Below, piece after piece: positions 24,550-36,950 of a DNA stretch of 64,000 nucleotides. The stretch is from Hymenoscyphus infarciens. Its lineage: Eukaryota; Ascomycota; Leotiomycetes; Helotiales; Helotiaceae. The notes under the pieces were generated by a model, which searched no databases, was not told where the DNA came from, and saw only the letters and a program-made list of their open reading frames with translations. Location: NCBI GenBank assembly GCA_001414345.1, contig LLCB01000132.1, forward strand, positions 82,617 to 146,616. The letters run 5' to 3'. Numbering within the stretch: position 1 is the first letter of the stretch; every line of letters begins with the position of its first letter. The position numbers and the translations under genes were made by a program.

Positions 24550-24651
24550 CTACTACCCCCCCCCCCCCTTAATTGTCTGTAGACGCACAGACATTTTCAC
24601 AGCCAAACTACCCTTGCACATGACAGACAATTAAGGGGGGGGGGATAGTAG
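24550..24651. mobile_element. 102-bp foldback (MITE-like) element with C-run/G-run ends
   Basis: The left arm (24550-24580) reads CTACTA, thirteen C, then TTAATTGTCTGT. The right arm (24623-24651) reads ACAGACAATTAA, ten G, then ATAGTAG. Apart from the homopolymer length and one base the arms are perfect inverted repeats of about 30 bases, closed by a 42-base loop. No coding capacity. I cannot identify a clear target-site duplication. It could be a miniature inverted-repeat transposon, or a structured RNA or DNA hairpin. Confidence 0.65.
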
Positions 24652-25059
24652 CACATACCCCCCATCTCGCTTCGATCGCGCACCTCAGAGCCGAGGTGGT
24701 GCCGTGGCCTTCCATGATGGCGATCAGTTTTTCGGGGTCTTTTCAGTGTCTTTTCAGTGTCTTTCATCAAGGTTCAGAGGGCAAAAACAGGCCATCTCCT
24801 CGTGGGGTTCCCTCGTACGTTTTCTAAGCGCAAGGTCCTTCCTTGTCTTTCTCTGTGGACACCGGAAACACGAGGACCCTGCATGAACACCCCGGCAGTG
24901 GCGTTTTCCCGTCCGCCGCCCATCGAGCTTTTGTACTTGCGATCGTCCACCTTGAAGTAATTTTTGGGCGACGGGGAGAGTCGGGGTCCTCCCGTCCACC
25001 CCGCGCTAAATAGGCATCGAGTTATCAACCCACCAGACAGGCATATTCAGGTCAAAATG

Positions 25060-25096
25060 CCCTCTTTTCCCCCCCTCCCCCCTCCCCCCCTCTCTC
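25060..25096. promoter_or_regulatory. Pyrimidine (C-rich) tract
   Basis: An almost pure C/T stretch of 37 bases, with several C6-C7 runs separated by T, lies about 430 bases upstream of the bHLH start codon. Such tracts are common in promoters of filamentous fungi. The purine strand has several G runs and could form an unusual structure. Function is inferred only. Confidence 0.4.
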
Positions 25097-25409
25097 GAAA
25101 TGGACACAGCCAGCCCCCGCCAGCCCAGTCGCCGTCTTCTGAGGAAGGAGCTGGCACCAATGGCTTCCCCAGCTTTCTTCCTCCCCATGCATGCATGGAT
25201 GGTATTATTATCATTCCATTGCATCTGGCAAGGCCTTAGTTAAGTTTAGCATCCGGCCAATGGTCTAGATCTAGACTGCAGGTGTGCTAAGTCTTCGGCT
25301 CACGGTGCAGACGTGTGATGTCATTGTAGCCTCTCTCTGCTGCCGAGGGGCATATGAGATGCCGGTTACCCTGTATTTGGTTGGTTGAGAAAAGAATCAA
25401 ATCACGTTT

Positions 25410-25417
25410 ACTATATA
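25410..25417 (+). promoter_or_regulatory. Probable TATA box of the bHLH gene
   Basis: TATATATA followed by GGG lies 112 bases before the ATG at 25529, a usual distance for a fungal core promoter plus short leader. An A-rich stretch with repeated CAAAAA units (about 25441-25465) lies between it and the start codon and is likely in the 5' leader. Confidence 0.55.
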
Positions 25418-25528
25418 TAGGGTCTGGACCCTGATTTTCCAAAACAAAAACAAAAACAAAAAAAGTGACCAGGCAAACTTCCAGACTCCAGGGCGCTATT
25501 ATTCACTTCCTATCACATTACGGGAACC

Positions 25529-26567
25529 ATGCTCTCCAATCTCAATCAGCTTTCTCCATTCGACTTCGATCCTCTCTGGATGGACGATGCTCAGGTATGT
25601 GCCTTCCAACCTCTACCCACTGCGCAATGCAATGCTAATCCCCGTCCAGGCTTATAAAGATGTCCTAGCTAGCCCAACAAGTCCCTTGCCATATGATAAC
25701 AGCAATGCCAACGACATGTACACGGATTGGATGACGGCCACTTCGCCAACTTCATGGGCTGAAGGCTTGTATGCAAACGAACAGGTTTCCTCAAGTTCCA
25801 GCACTGAGATCAGTCCTTTCGAGGAGGCCTCATGGAGTCCGTGTGAAGAAAACTTTGTTACCGCAGCAGCTCTCGAAGAAGGCATCGAATCCATGGACTT
25901 CGCAGCCAGGCCAAAACTCAACACGCAAGGGAGCACAAATGTCAACGGATTTACTTTGAAATGGCCTCCCCGAAAGCAAAACTCGACGGCAGGCAGCGAG
26001 GGGTGGGCCGAGAGTCCATCGACCAAGCACGCTCGATCGGAAGAGAATTACCCCGAAATGAACTTTGACCTTGACATCGTCTCGTATACCGCAAACGTGG
26101 AAAGGAATCAAGACCCACCACAAGAGACAGCAGCCGCCCCAATTCAAAGCCCAGAGGCGAAAGCACCGCGAGCCAAACGAGCCAAGAAGGAACCTGGCGC
26201 CCCCACACGAGCATACTCGACGCGCACAAAATCAACAAACTCCGAATCGAGACCGAAGCTTCGAACGGGGTCATCTGCAAGTGCGGCAAGCCCGGCAGAG
26301 TCTCGCACCAACCACAACATGATCGAGAAGCAATACCGAAACCGATTGAACCTGCAGTTTGAATCGCTACTCGAGACCCTCCCGAAGGGGTTACAGGACG
26401 AAAAGAGAGTTGGGAAAGCAGAGGTGTTGGTCCACGCGAATCAATATATACAAAAGCTAGAGAAGGATCTGAGACTACTCGAGGAGAAGAACCTTGGGCT
26501 TGAGGGACGTGTTGAGGACATGGAGAGGAGATGGGTAGGAAGATCTCAGGAAAAGAATGATGATTGA
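25529..26567 (+). CDS. bHLH-zipper transcription factor with SREBP-type Tyr in the basic region
   Basis: A nuclear DNA-binding regulator. Exons 25529-25594 and 25650-26567 join in phase 0, giving 327 residues. The N-terminus (MLSNLNQLSPFDFDPLWMDD) is acidic and aromatic, like an activation domain. The middle is low-complexity, with a basic patch KAPRAKRAKKEP that could be a nuclear localisation signal. The bHLH (about 241-295) has NHNMIEKQYRNRLN, a loop with LPKG and helix 2 with KAEVLVHANQYIQKLE. It continues into a short leucine-zipper-like coiled coil to about 316. The His, Glu and Arg contacts for E-boxes are present (H244, E248, R252). Tyr251 replaces the usual Arg, as in SREBPs. No membrane segments follow, so it is not a full membrane-bound SREBP. 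Nearest fungal relatives are probably small bHLH developmental regulators; targets are unknown. It is the last gene before the AT-rich block. Confidence 0.92.
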
Positions 26568-27817
26568 TGACTGAACAACCCAGCCGGTTGATTTTGATGA
26601 AGGTTAATGAATGGTTCTGGGTTTAGCGTTGATTTTGGCATTACTTGGTATTACTGAGCGAGAAGGCGTTTAGAATGGAGTCGAAAATAGGTTGTTCTTC
26701 CTTTTTAGTCACAAAAATATGACATCTAATGAACTAAAAGTATCCCCAACCAGAACACCAGGGGGTGCAGGAATTCGTGACTGGTCAAGAGCTGAGTACC
26801 TTTACACTACTCTCTCAATCGTTTGACTAGGACTAGGAAAATCAATTCGATTATCCCACAAGACTAGAGCAATTGGATTCATATTATCTTCGTTGTTCTA
26901 GAAGAGTTAGGAGAGTTGCAGAAGGGGAAGGTGCCTTAGACTACAGTCAATAACCCCTGGTGGAAGGAACAATGTGTGAGAGTTTCAAAGTTACCTCGGC
27001 TCGGATGACTATATATTACCCGGTGTGCCCTTAAAGATGTCGAGGAATAACCTCCACGTGATCTGCATACAAATAGTCTAAACACGCAAGCCACTCACTA
27101 AATCTACCCTCCTGGCTTCGATCGTTTCCGAGTATAGGGGAAACCTCGACATTTTTATTTAGTCCCCACTGCACGCAGTTGCCAACTAAGATAACTAGTC
27201 ACTTGGGAAATATCCACTATTAAAAGGAAAGATCCATTAGCTACCCACAGTCAAGCTCGTCTTGTTCAATTATTATGGTGCCAGCGATGACGATGGCCTC
27301 ATACACTTGATACACGTCGTCGGATTTCACTCGTAGGTGGATTCAACAAGAATGCCACATTTCGGGAGTGAGCACTAACTGCTAGGAAGCGGATATAGTT
27401 TGAGACTTGTTCTCTCCGACAGCAGACGGCTTCACTATGCGGTATGATAAGACAACGAAGACACGATAAACTCCACAAGCAGCTCAATAATCAAACCTTT
27501 GCTAGAAAACCCCTTCTACCAACCGGCTCTCACCTCGAATTGCCATTCTTTCTTTTGCAATTCAGCGAGGGCTATGTCTATACACACAAGCAGGGATTTA
27601 TTCTTTCGTTTTGATTGAGCATGCTGGAGTTTCGTGTATTTAGTCGCCTGGCGAGATTGGTGTATTATGCTAAGGACTAACATAAGTATCGCTAGTGCTA
27701 TAATGTGCTTGCAAAATAGTTGGCACAGACCACCTAGTTTGTTCTTAGCTTTGGGATTCCATAATATAAAAATTCAAGTGTGAAGCGCAAGAGATCCAGC
27801 AGTTTTCTCCCTGCGTT

Positions 27818-27935
27818 CTACTTCCCCCCCATCCAATTAAACGTTATTTCTAACATCTGGGAACCTTAAAATTGTGCGGGTGTTGCACCAAAAAAACAAG
27901 GTTCAGGTTTAACATTTAATTCGGGGGGGAGTAAG
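27818..27935. mobile_element. 118-bp nested foldback with C7/G7 ends (MITE-like or structured RNA)
   Basis: The left arm reads CTACTT, seven C, ATCC, AATTAAACGTTA. The right arm, read as reverse complement, is CTTACT, seven C, G, AATTAAATGTTA. Nested inside are AACCTT with AAGGTT, and GTGC with GCAC around a 7-base loop, so the whole segment can fold into one long stem. The outer end (CTACT plus a C run, then an AATTA-type core) resembles that of the element at 24550. No target-site duplication is obvious. Confidence 0.6.
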
Positions 27936-28454
27936 TCTCTCTAAAAGCTTCAAAGGTTATTTTGTTCGCATACTTGTTCCAAATAGCCTAAAGTCTTCAA
28001 GGCAGGTTGGAATATCTTTATTACATCTGAAGCAAGTCTAGTTTCCAAGTTTAATTCTTCTAACGAACCTTAAATGTCTAAACGAGTTCATTTTGCTAAT
28101 ATCTTACTATTAAACTCCGTCAGAATTTCGTCTTTAAGATTGCTCGTCACCACCTTGATAAAATCGAAAATAGTGTTGATGTTACGGGTGTGTAGAGTAA
28201 CTGCCTACGGACTTGGATATGTCAACTCTTTTCCTCGAGGAAAATGAGAGAGAAAGTAAGAAGAAGGCTATCCGTAGGTTCCACCTCATAAGTAAAAACC
28301 TTCGTGGAATGCTTTCTTTCGGCATCTCTATTTTTTATACATTTTATGAAACACGATGATTTATTAGGGGCGGAAAGCTCGTATAATTTCCACTCGTCTT
28401 GGCGGACCAATCATCATCGCATTCTCGGACTTTTGGACTCACGGTACACGTAAC

Positions 28455-28540
28455 GCTGGTGGTGCGTAAAGCTCCACCAGCCCACCTTAGGCATGTACAG
28501 ACACCCTGCCAAGGGTCGGATCTTACGTGTATATCCGACC
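28455..28540. other. Two adjacent perfect 8-bp hairpins at the edge of the AT block
   Basis: GCTGGTGG (28455-28462) pairs with CCACCAGC (28474-28481) across 11 bases. GGTCGGAT (28514-28521) pairs with ATCCGACC (28533-28540) across 11 bases. They are the last GC-rich sequence before the satellite starts at about 28571. They may be the end of a mobile element or a short structured transcript. Nothing further can be said. Confidence 0.5.
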
Positions 28541-30109
28541 ATGAGTTTATAAGAACCGGTTTTTACGTACTCGATTAATTTATTAATTACCTATGTAAAA
28601 AAAGTATAAGGTAATAGATTTACTTATTAATTACCTTATAATAAATTTAAGAGAAATAGAAGTAGGTAATCGATTTATTTATTAATTATACTAGTAAAAA
28701 TAATACTAGGTAATTGATTTATTTATTAATTACCTTACTAGAAATAATAATACTAGGTAATCGATTAATTTATTAATTACCTTACTAGTAATAATAATAC
28801 TAGGTAATCGATTAATTTATCGATTACCTTACTAAAAATAATAATACTAGGTAATCGATTTATTTATTAATTATCTTACTAGAAATAATACTAGGTAATC
28901 GATTTATTTATCGATTATCTTAGTAATAATAATACTAGGTAATTGATTTATTTATCGATTATCTTAATAGTAATACTACTAGGTAATCGATTTATTTATT
29001 AATTATCTTACTAGAAATAATACTAGGTAATCGATTTATTTATCGATTACCTTAGTAATAATAATACTAGGTAATCGATTAATTTATCGATTATCTTACT
29101 AGAAATAATAATACTAGGTAATCGATTTATTTATCGATTACCTTACTAGGTAATCGATTTATTTATCGATTATCTAGCTAGAAATTATACTACTAGATAA
29201 TCGATTTATTTATTAATTACCTTAGTAATAATAATACTAGATAATCGATTTATTTATCTATTATCTTAATAGTAATACTACTAGATAATCGATTTATTTA
29301 TCAATTACCTTAGTAATAATAATATTACGTAATCGATTAATTTATCGATTACCTTACTAGTAATAATAATAATAGTAATCGATTTATTTATCGATTACTT
29401 TACTAGAAATAATACTAGGTAATCGATTTATTTATCTATTACCTTAATAGTAATACTACTAGATAATTGATTTATTTATCAATTACTTTACTAGTAATAA
29501 TAATACTAGGTAATCGATTTATTTATCGATTACCTTAGTAATAATAATACTACGTAATCGATTTATTTATCGATTACTTTACTAGTAATAATACTAGGTA
29601 ATCGATTTATTTATCGATTACTTTACTAGTAATAATAATACTAGATAATCGATTTATTTATCGATTACCTTAGTAATAATAATACTACGTAATCGATTTA
29701 TTTATCGATTACCTTACTAGTAATAATACTAGATAATCGATTTATTTATCTATTACTTTACTAGTAATAATAATACTAGGTAATCGATTAATTTATCGAT
29801 TACCTTACTAGTAATAATAATAATAGTAATCGATTTATTTATTAATTACCTTAGTAGTAATAATACTAGGTAATAATACTAGGTAATCGATTTATTTATC
29901 GATTATCTTAGTAATAATAATACTAGGTAATCGATTTATTTATCGATTATCTTACTAGAAATAATACTAGATAATCGATTTATTTATCGATTATCTTAAT
30001 AGTAATACTACTAGGTAATCGATTTATTTATCGATTATCTTACTAGAAATAATACTAGGTAATCGATTTATTTATCGATTACCTTAGTAATAATAATAAT
30101 AGTAATCGA

Positions 30110-31430
30110 TTTATTTATCTATTATCTTACTAGTAATAATAATACTAGGTAATCGATTTATTTATCTATTACCTAGCTAGAAATAATACTACTATATAAT
30201 TAATTAATCTATCGATTATCTTACTAGTAATAATAATACTAGATAATCGATTTATTTATCTATTACCTAGCTAGAAATAATACTACTAGGTAATCGATTA
30301 ATTTATCGATTACCTTACTAGGAATAATACTACTAGGTAATCGATTTATTTATCGATTACCTTAGCTAGTAATAATACTACTAGGTAATTAATTTATTTA
30401 TCGATTACCTAGCTAGTAATAATAATACTAGGTAATCGATTTATTTATCAATTACCTTACTAGTAATAATACTACTAGGTAATCGATTTATTTATCGATT
30501 ACCTAGCTAGTAATAATAATACTAGGTAATCGATTTATTTATCGATTATCTTACTAGTAATAATAATACTAGGTAATCGATTTATTTATCAATTACCTTA
30601 CTAGTAATAATACTACTAGATAATCGATTAATTTATCGATTACTTTACTAGTAATAATACTACTAAGTAATCGATTTATTTATCGATTATCTTACTAAGT
30701 AATCGATTTATTTATTGATTACCTAGCTAGAAATTATACTACTAGGTAATCGATTTATTTATCGATTACCTTACTAGTAATAATACTACTAAGTAATCGA
30801 TTTATTTATTAATTACCTAGCTAGTAATAATAATACTAGATAATCGATTTATTTATCGATTATCTTACTAGTAATAATAATACTAGATAATCGATTTATT
30901 TATCGATTACCTTACTAGTAATAATACTACTAGGTAATCGATTTATTTATTAATTACTTTACTAGTAATAATACTACTAGGTAATCGATTAATTTATTAA
31001 TTACCTTACTAGTAATAATACTACTAAGTAATCAATTTATTTATCGATTACCTTACTAGGTAATCGATTTATTTATCGATTACTTAGTTAGAAATTATAC
31101 TACTAGATAATCGATTTATTTATTAATTACTTTACTAGAAATAATAATACTAGGTAATCGATTAATTTATCGATTATCTTACTAGAAATAATACTAGATA
31201 ATCGATTAATTTATCGATTACCTTACTAGTAATAATAATAATAGTAATCGATTTATTTATCGATTATCTTACTAGAAATAATACTAGGTAATTGATTTAT
31301 TTATCTATTATCTTACTAGTAATAATAATACTAGGTAATCGATTTATTTATCGATTACCTTAGTAGTAATAATACTAGGTAATAATACTAGGTAATTAAT
31401 TTATTTATTAATTACCTTACTAGTAATAAT
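30110..31430 (+). repeat. Segmental duplication inside the satellite, copy 1
   Basis: A run of about 1.3 kb with a distinctive order of spacer variants recurs at 33520-34840, exactly 3410 bases away. I checked matching landmarks at 30121/33531, 30191/33601, 30241/33651, 31081/34491 and 31321/34731. The copies differ almost only by C/T and G/A transitions, for example TTAATTAATCT against TCGATTAATCT. Confidence 0.85.
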
Positions 31431-33519
31431 AATAATAGTAATCGATTTATTTATCGATTATCTTACTAGGAATAATAATACTAGGTAATCGATTTATTTA
31501 TCGATTACCTTAGTAGTAATAATACTAAGTAATAATACTAGGTAATCGATTTATTTATCTATTATCTTACTAGAAATAATACTAGATAATCGATTAATTT
31601 ATCGATTATCTTACTAGTAATAATAATAATAGTAATCGATTTATTTATCTATTACCTTACTAGTAATAATAATACTAGATAATCGATTTATTTATCAATT
31701 ACCTTAGTAATAATAATACTACGTAATCGATTTATTTATCGATTACCTTACTAGTAATAATAATAATAGTAATCGATTTATTTATCGATTACTTTACTAG
31801 AAATAATACTAGGTAATTGATTTATTTATCTATTATCTTACTAGTAATTATAATACTAGATAATCGATTTATTTATTAATTACCTTAGTAGTAATAATAC
31901 TAGGTAATAATACTAGGTAATTAATTTATTTATCGATTATCTTACTAGTAATAATACTACTAAGTAATCGATTAATTTATCGATTACCTTACTAGTAATA
32001 ATACTACTAGATAATCGATTTATTTATCGATTACCTTACTAGATAATCGATTTATTTATCGATTATCTAGCTAGAAATTATACTACTAGGTAATCGATTT
32101 ATTTATTAATTACCTTACTAGTAATAATACTAGGTAATCGATTTATTTATCTATTACCTAGCTAGAAATAATACTACTAGGTAATCGATTAATTTATCGA
32201 TTACTTTACTAGGAATAATAATACTAGGTAATCGATTTATTTATCGATTACCTTAGTAGTAATAATACTAGGTAATAATACTAGGTAATCGATTTATTTA
32301 TCGATTACTTTACTAGAAATAATAATACTAGGTAATCGATTTATTTATCGATTACCTTACTAGTAATAATACTAGGTAATCGATTTATTTATCTATTATC
32401 TAGCTAGAAATAATACTAGGTAATCGATTTATTTATCTATTATCTTACTAGTAATAATAATACTAGATAATCGATTTATTTATTAATTATCTTAATAATA
32501 ATAATACTAGGTAATCGATTTATTTATCGATTATCTTACTAGTAATAATAATAATAGTAATCGATTTATTTATCGATTACTTTACTAGAAATAATACTAG
32601 ATAATCGATTTATTTATCTATTACCTTACTAGTAATAATAATACTAGGTAATCGATTTATTTATCGATTATCTTAGTAGTAATAATACTAGGTAATAATA
32701 CTAGGTAATCGATTTATTTATCGATTATCTTACTAGTAATAATAATAATAGTAATCGGTTTATTTATTAATTATCTTACTAGGAATAATAATACTAGATA
32801 ATCGATTTATTTATCGATTACCTTAGTAGTAATAATACTAAGTAATAATACTAGGTAATCGATTTATTTATCTATTATCTTATTAGTAATAATAATACTA
32901 GGTAATCGATTTATTTATCGATTACCTTAGTAGTAATAATACTAGGTAATAATACTAGGTAATCGATTTATTTATCGATTATCTTACTAGTAATAATAAA
33001 ACTAAGTAATCGATTTATTTATCGATTATCTTAGTAATAATAATACTACGTAATCGATTTATTTATTAATTACCTTACTAGTAATAATACTAGATAATTG
33101 ATTTATTTATCTATTACTTTACTAGTAATAATAATACTAGGTAATCGATTAATTTATTAATTATCTTACTAGTAATAATAATAATAGTAATCGATTTATT
33201 TATCGATTACCTTAGTAGTAATAATACTAGGTAATAATACTAGGTAATCGATTTATTTATCGATTATCTTAGTAATAATAATACTAGGTAATCGATTTAT
33301 TTATTAATTACTTTAATAGTAATAATACTAGGTAATAATACTAGGTAATCGATTTATTTATCTATTACCTTACTAGTAATAATAATACTAAGTAATCGAT
33401 TTATTTATTAATTATCTTACTAGGTAATTAATTTATTTATTAATTATCTTACTAGTAATAATACTAGGTAATCGATTTATTTATTAATTACTCTACTAGT
33501 AATAATACTAGATAATCGA

Positions 33520-34840
33520 TTTATTTATCTATTATCTTACTAGTAATAATAATACTAGGTAATCGATTTATTTATCTATTACCTAGCTAGAAATAATACT
33601 ACTATATAATCGATTAATCTATCGATTATCTTACTAGTAATAATAATACTAGATAATCGATTTATTTATCTATTACCTAGCTAGAAATAATACTACTAGG
33701 TAATCGATTAATTTATCGATTACCTTACTAGGAATAATACTACTAGGTAATCGATTTATTTATCGATTACTTTAGCTAGTAATAATACTACTAGGTAATT
33801 AATTTATTTATCGATTACCTAGCTAGTAATAATAATACTAGGTAATCGATTTATTTATCGATTACCTTACTAGTAATAATACTACTAGGTAATCGATTTA
33901 TTTATCGATTACCTAGCTAGTAATAATAATACTAGATAATCGATTTATTTATCGATTACCTTACTAGTAATAATAATACTAGGTAATCGATTTATTTATC
34001 GATTACCTTACTAGTAATAATACTACTAGATAATCGATTAATTTATTAATTACTTTACTAGTAATAATACTACTAGGTAATCGATTTATTTATCGATTAT
34101 CTTACTAAGTAATCGATTTATTTATCGATTACCTAGCTAGAAATTATACTACTAGGTAATCGATTTATTTATCGATTACCTTACTAGTAATAATACTACT
34201 AAGTAATCGATTTATTTATTAATTACCTAGCTAGTAATAATAATACTAGATAATCGATTTATTTATTGATTATCTTACTAGTAATAATAATACTAGGTAA
34301 TCGATTTATTTATCGATTACCTTACTAGTAATAATACTACTAAGTAATCGATTTATTTATTAATTACTTTACTAGTAATAATACTACTAGGTAATCGATT
34401 AATTTATCAATTACCTTACTAGTAATAATACTACTAGGTAATCGATTTATTTATCGATTACCTTACTAGGTAATCGATTTATTTATCGATTACCTAGTTA
34501 GAAATTATACTACTAGATAATCGATTTATTTATTAATTACCTTACTAGAAATAATAATACTAGGTAATCGATTAATTTATCGATTATCTTACTAGAAATA
34601 ATACTAGATAATCGATTAATTTATCGATTACCTTACTAGTAATAATAATAATAGTAATCGATTTATTTATCGATTATCTTACTAGAAATAATACTAGGTA
34701 ATCGATTTATTTATCTATTATCTTACTAGTAATAATAATACTAGGTAATCGATTTATTTATCGATTACCTTAGTAGTAATAATACTAGGTAATAATACTA
34801 GGTAATCGATTTATTTATCGATTACCTTAGTAATAATAAT
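33520..34840 (+). repeat. Segmental duplication inside the satellite, copy 2
   Basis: Partner of 30110-31430 at a constant offset of 3410 bases. Copy 2 retains ATCGAT at several places where copy 1 has TTAA (for example near 33611 against 30201), so copy 1 has lost more C:G pairs there. Alignment breaks on the left at about 33520 and on the right at about 34840. Confidence 0.85.
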
Positions 34841-35930
34841 ACTAAGTAATCGATTTATTTATTAATTATCTTACTAGTAATAATAATAATAGTAATCGAT
34901 TTATTTATCGATTACTTTACTAGAAATAATACTAGGTAATCGATTTATTTATCTATTACCTTACTAGTAATAATAATACTAGATAATCGATTTATTTATT
35001 AATTATCTTAGTAGTAATAATACTAGATAATAATACTAGGTAATTGATTTATTTATCAATCACCTTACTAGTAATAATAATAATAGTAATCGATTTATTT
35101 ATCGATTACCTTACTAGGAATAATAATACTAGGTAATCGATTTATTTATCGATTACCTTAGTAGTAATAATACTAGGTAATAATACTAGGTAATTGATTT
35201 ATTTATCTATTATCTTACTAGTAATAATAATACTAGGTAATTGATTTATTTATCGATTACCTTAGTAGTAATAATACTAGATAATAATACTAAGTAATCG
35301 ATTTATTTATCGATTATCTTACTAGTAATAATACTAGATAATCGATTTATTTATCTATTACCTTACTAGTAATAATACTAGGTAATCGATTTATTTATCG
35401 ATTATCTTAGCTAGTAATAATACTACTAGATAATCGATTTATTTATCGATTACCTAGCTAGTAATAATAATACTAGATAATCGATTTATTTATCAATTAC
35501 CTTACTAGTAATAATACTACTAGATAATCGATTTATTTATTAATTACTTTACTAGTAATAATACTACTAGATAATCGATTTATATATTAATTACCTAGCT
35601 ACTAATAATAATACTAGGTAATCGATTTATTTATCGATTATCTTACTAGTAATAATACTACTAAGTAATCGATTTATTTATTAATTACCTTACTAGATAA
35701 TCGATTTATTTATCGATTATCTTACTAGTAATAATACTAGATAATCGATTTATTTATCAATTACTCTACTAGTAATAATACTAGATAATCGATTTATTTA
35801 TCTATTACCTTAATAGTAATACTACTAAGTAATCGATTTATTTATCGATTACCTTACTAGTAATAATAATACTAGATAATCGATTTATTTATCGATTATA
35901 GTACTAGTAATAATAATACTAGGTAATCGC

Positions 35931-36950
35931 TTTATTTATTAATTACCTTACTAGGAATAATAATACTAGGTAATCAATTTATTTATTAATTATAGTACTA
36001 GTAATACTACTAGATAATCGATTTATTTATCAATTACTCTACTAGTAATAATAATACTAGATAATCGATTTATTTATCGATTATAGTACTAGTAATAGTA
36101 CTAATCGATTTATTTATCGATTACCTTAGTAGTAATCTTCCTAGGTAATCGATTTATTTATCGATTACTCTACTAATAATAATAATACTAGGTAATCGAT
36201 TAATTTATCGATTACTCTACTAGTAATAATAATACTAGATAATCGATTTATTTATCTATTACTTTAGTAGTAATCTTTATAATCGATTTATTTATCGATT
36301 ATAGTACTAGTAAAACTACTAGGTAATCGATTTATTTATTAATTACTTTTATAGTAATATCTCTAGATAATCGATTTATTTATCGATTATCTTACTAGTA
36401 ATAATAATACTAGGTAATCGATTTATTTATCGATTACCTTACTAGTAATAATAATAGATAATCGATTTATATATCAATTATAATACTAGTAATAATAATA
36501 CTAGGTAATCGCTTTATTTATTAATTACCTTACTAGGAATAATAATACTAGGTAATTAATTTATTTATCGATTATAGTACTAGTAATACTACTAGGTAAT
36601 CGATTTATTTATCGATTACTCTACTAGTAATAATAATACTAGGTAATCGATTTATTTATCGATTATAGTACTAGTAATAGTACTAATCGATTTATTTATC
36701 AATTATCTTAGTAGTAATCTTCCTAGGTAATCAATTTATTTATCGATTACTCTACTAGTAATAATAATACTAGGTAATCGATTAATTTATTAATTACTCT
36801 ACTAGTAATAATAATACTAGATAATCGATTTATTTATTAATTACTTTAGTAGTAATCTTTATAATTAATTTATTTATCGATTATAGTACTAGTAAAACTA
36901 CTAAGTAATCGATTTATTTATTAATTACTTTTATAGTAATATCTCTAGAT
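35931..36950 (+). repeat. Two tandem copies of a ~575-bp higher-order satellite unit
   Basis: The order AATCGCTTTATT, TATAGTACTAG, CTCTACTAG, AGTAATCTTCCTAGG, AGTAATCTTTATAA, GTAAAACTACTA, TTTTATAGTAATATCTC is read once from 35931 to about 36368 and again from 36503 to about 36950. The offset drifts from 572 to 582 because of small indels. This subtype is found only near the inner edge of the left array. Confidence 0.85.

Larger units (their letters stand above)
21681..25528. other. 3.8-kb intergenic region upstream of the bHLH gene
   Basis: No supported gene. Frames such as 22603-22917 plus, 22784-22590 minus and 23998-23723 minus lack any domain, ATG-to-stop models under 105 codons overlap on opposite strands, and none continues across plausible introns. 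Notable content: a foldback with C-run ends (24550-24651), a repeated GTCTTTTCAGT near 24737-24760, a pyrimidine tract (25060-25096), a palindromic CTAGATCTAG near 25265, and a TATA box (25410-25417). A long upstream region like this is common for regulated fungal transcription-factor genes. Confidence 0.5.
26568..28570. other. 2-kb transition zone between the last gene and the AT-rich block
   Basis: No supported gene. Small frames (27487-27299 minus, 28410-28222 minus) lack motifs. Base composition is somewhat AT-richer than the gene area but still contains normal amounts of CA and TG, so it is not RIP-saturated. It holds a structured foldback (27818-27935) and a pair of perfect hairpins (28455-28540) just before the satellite begins. 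Confidence 0.5.
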
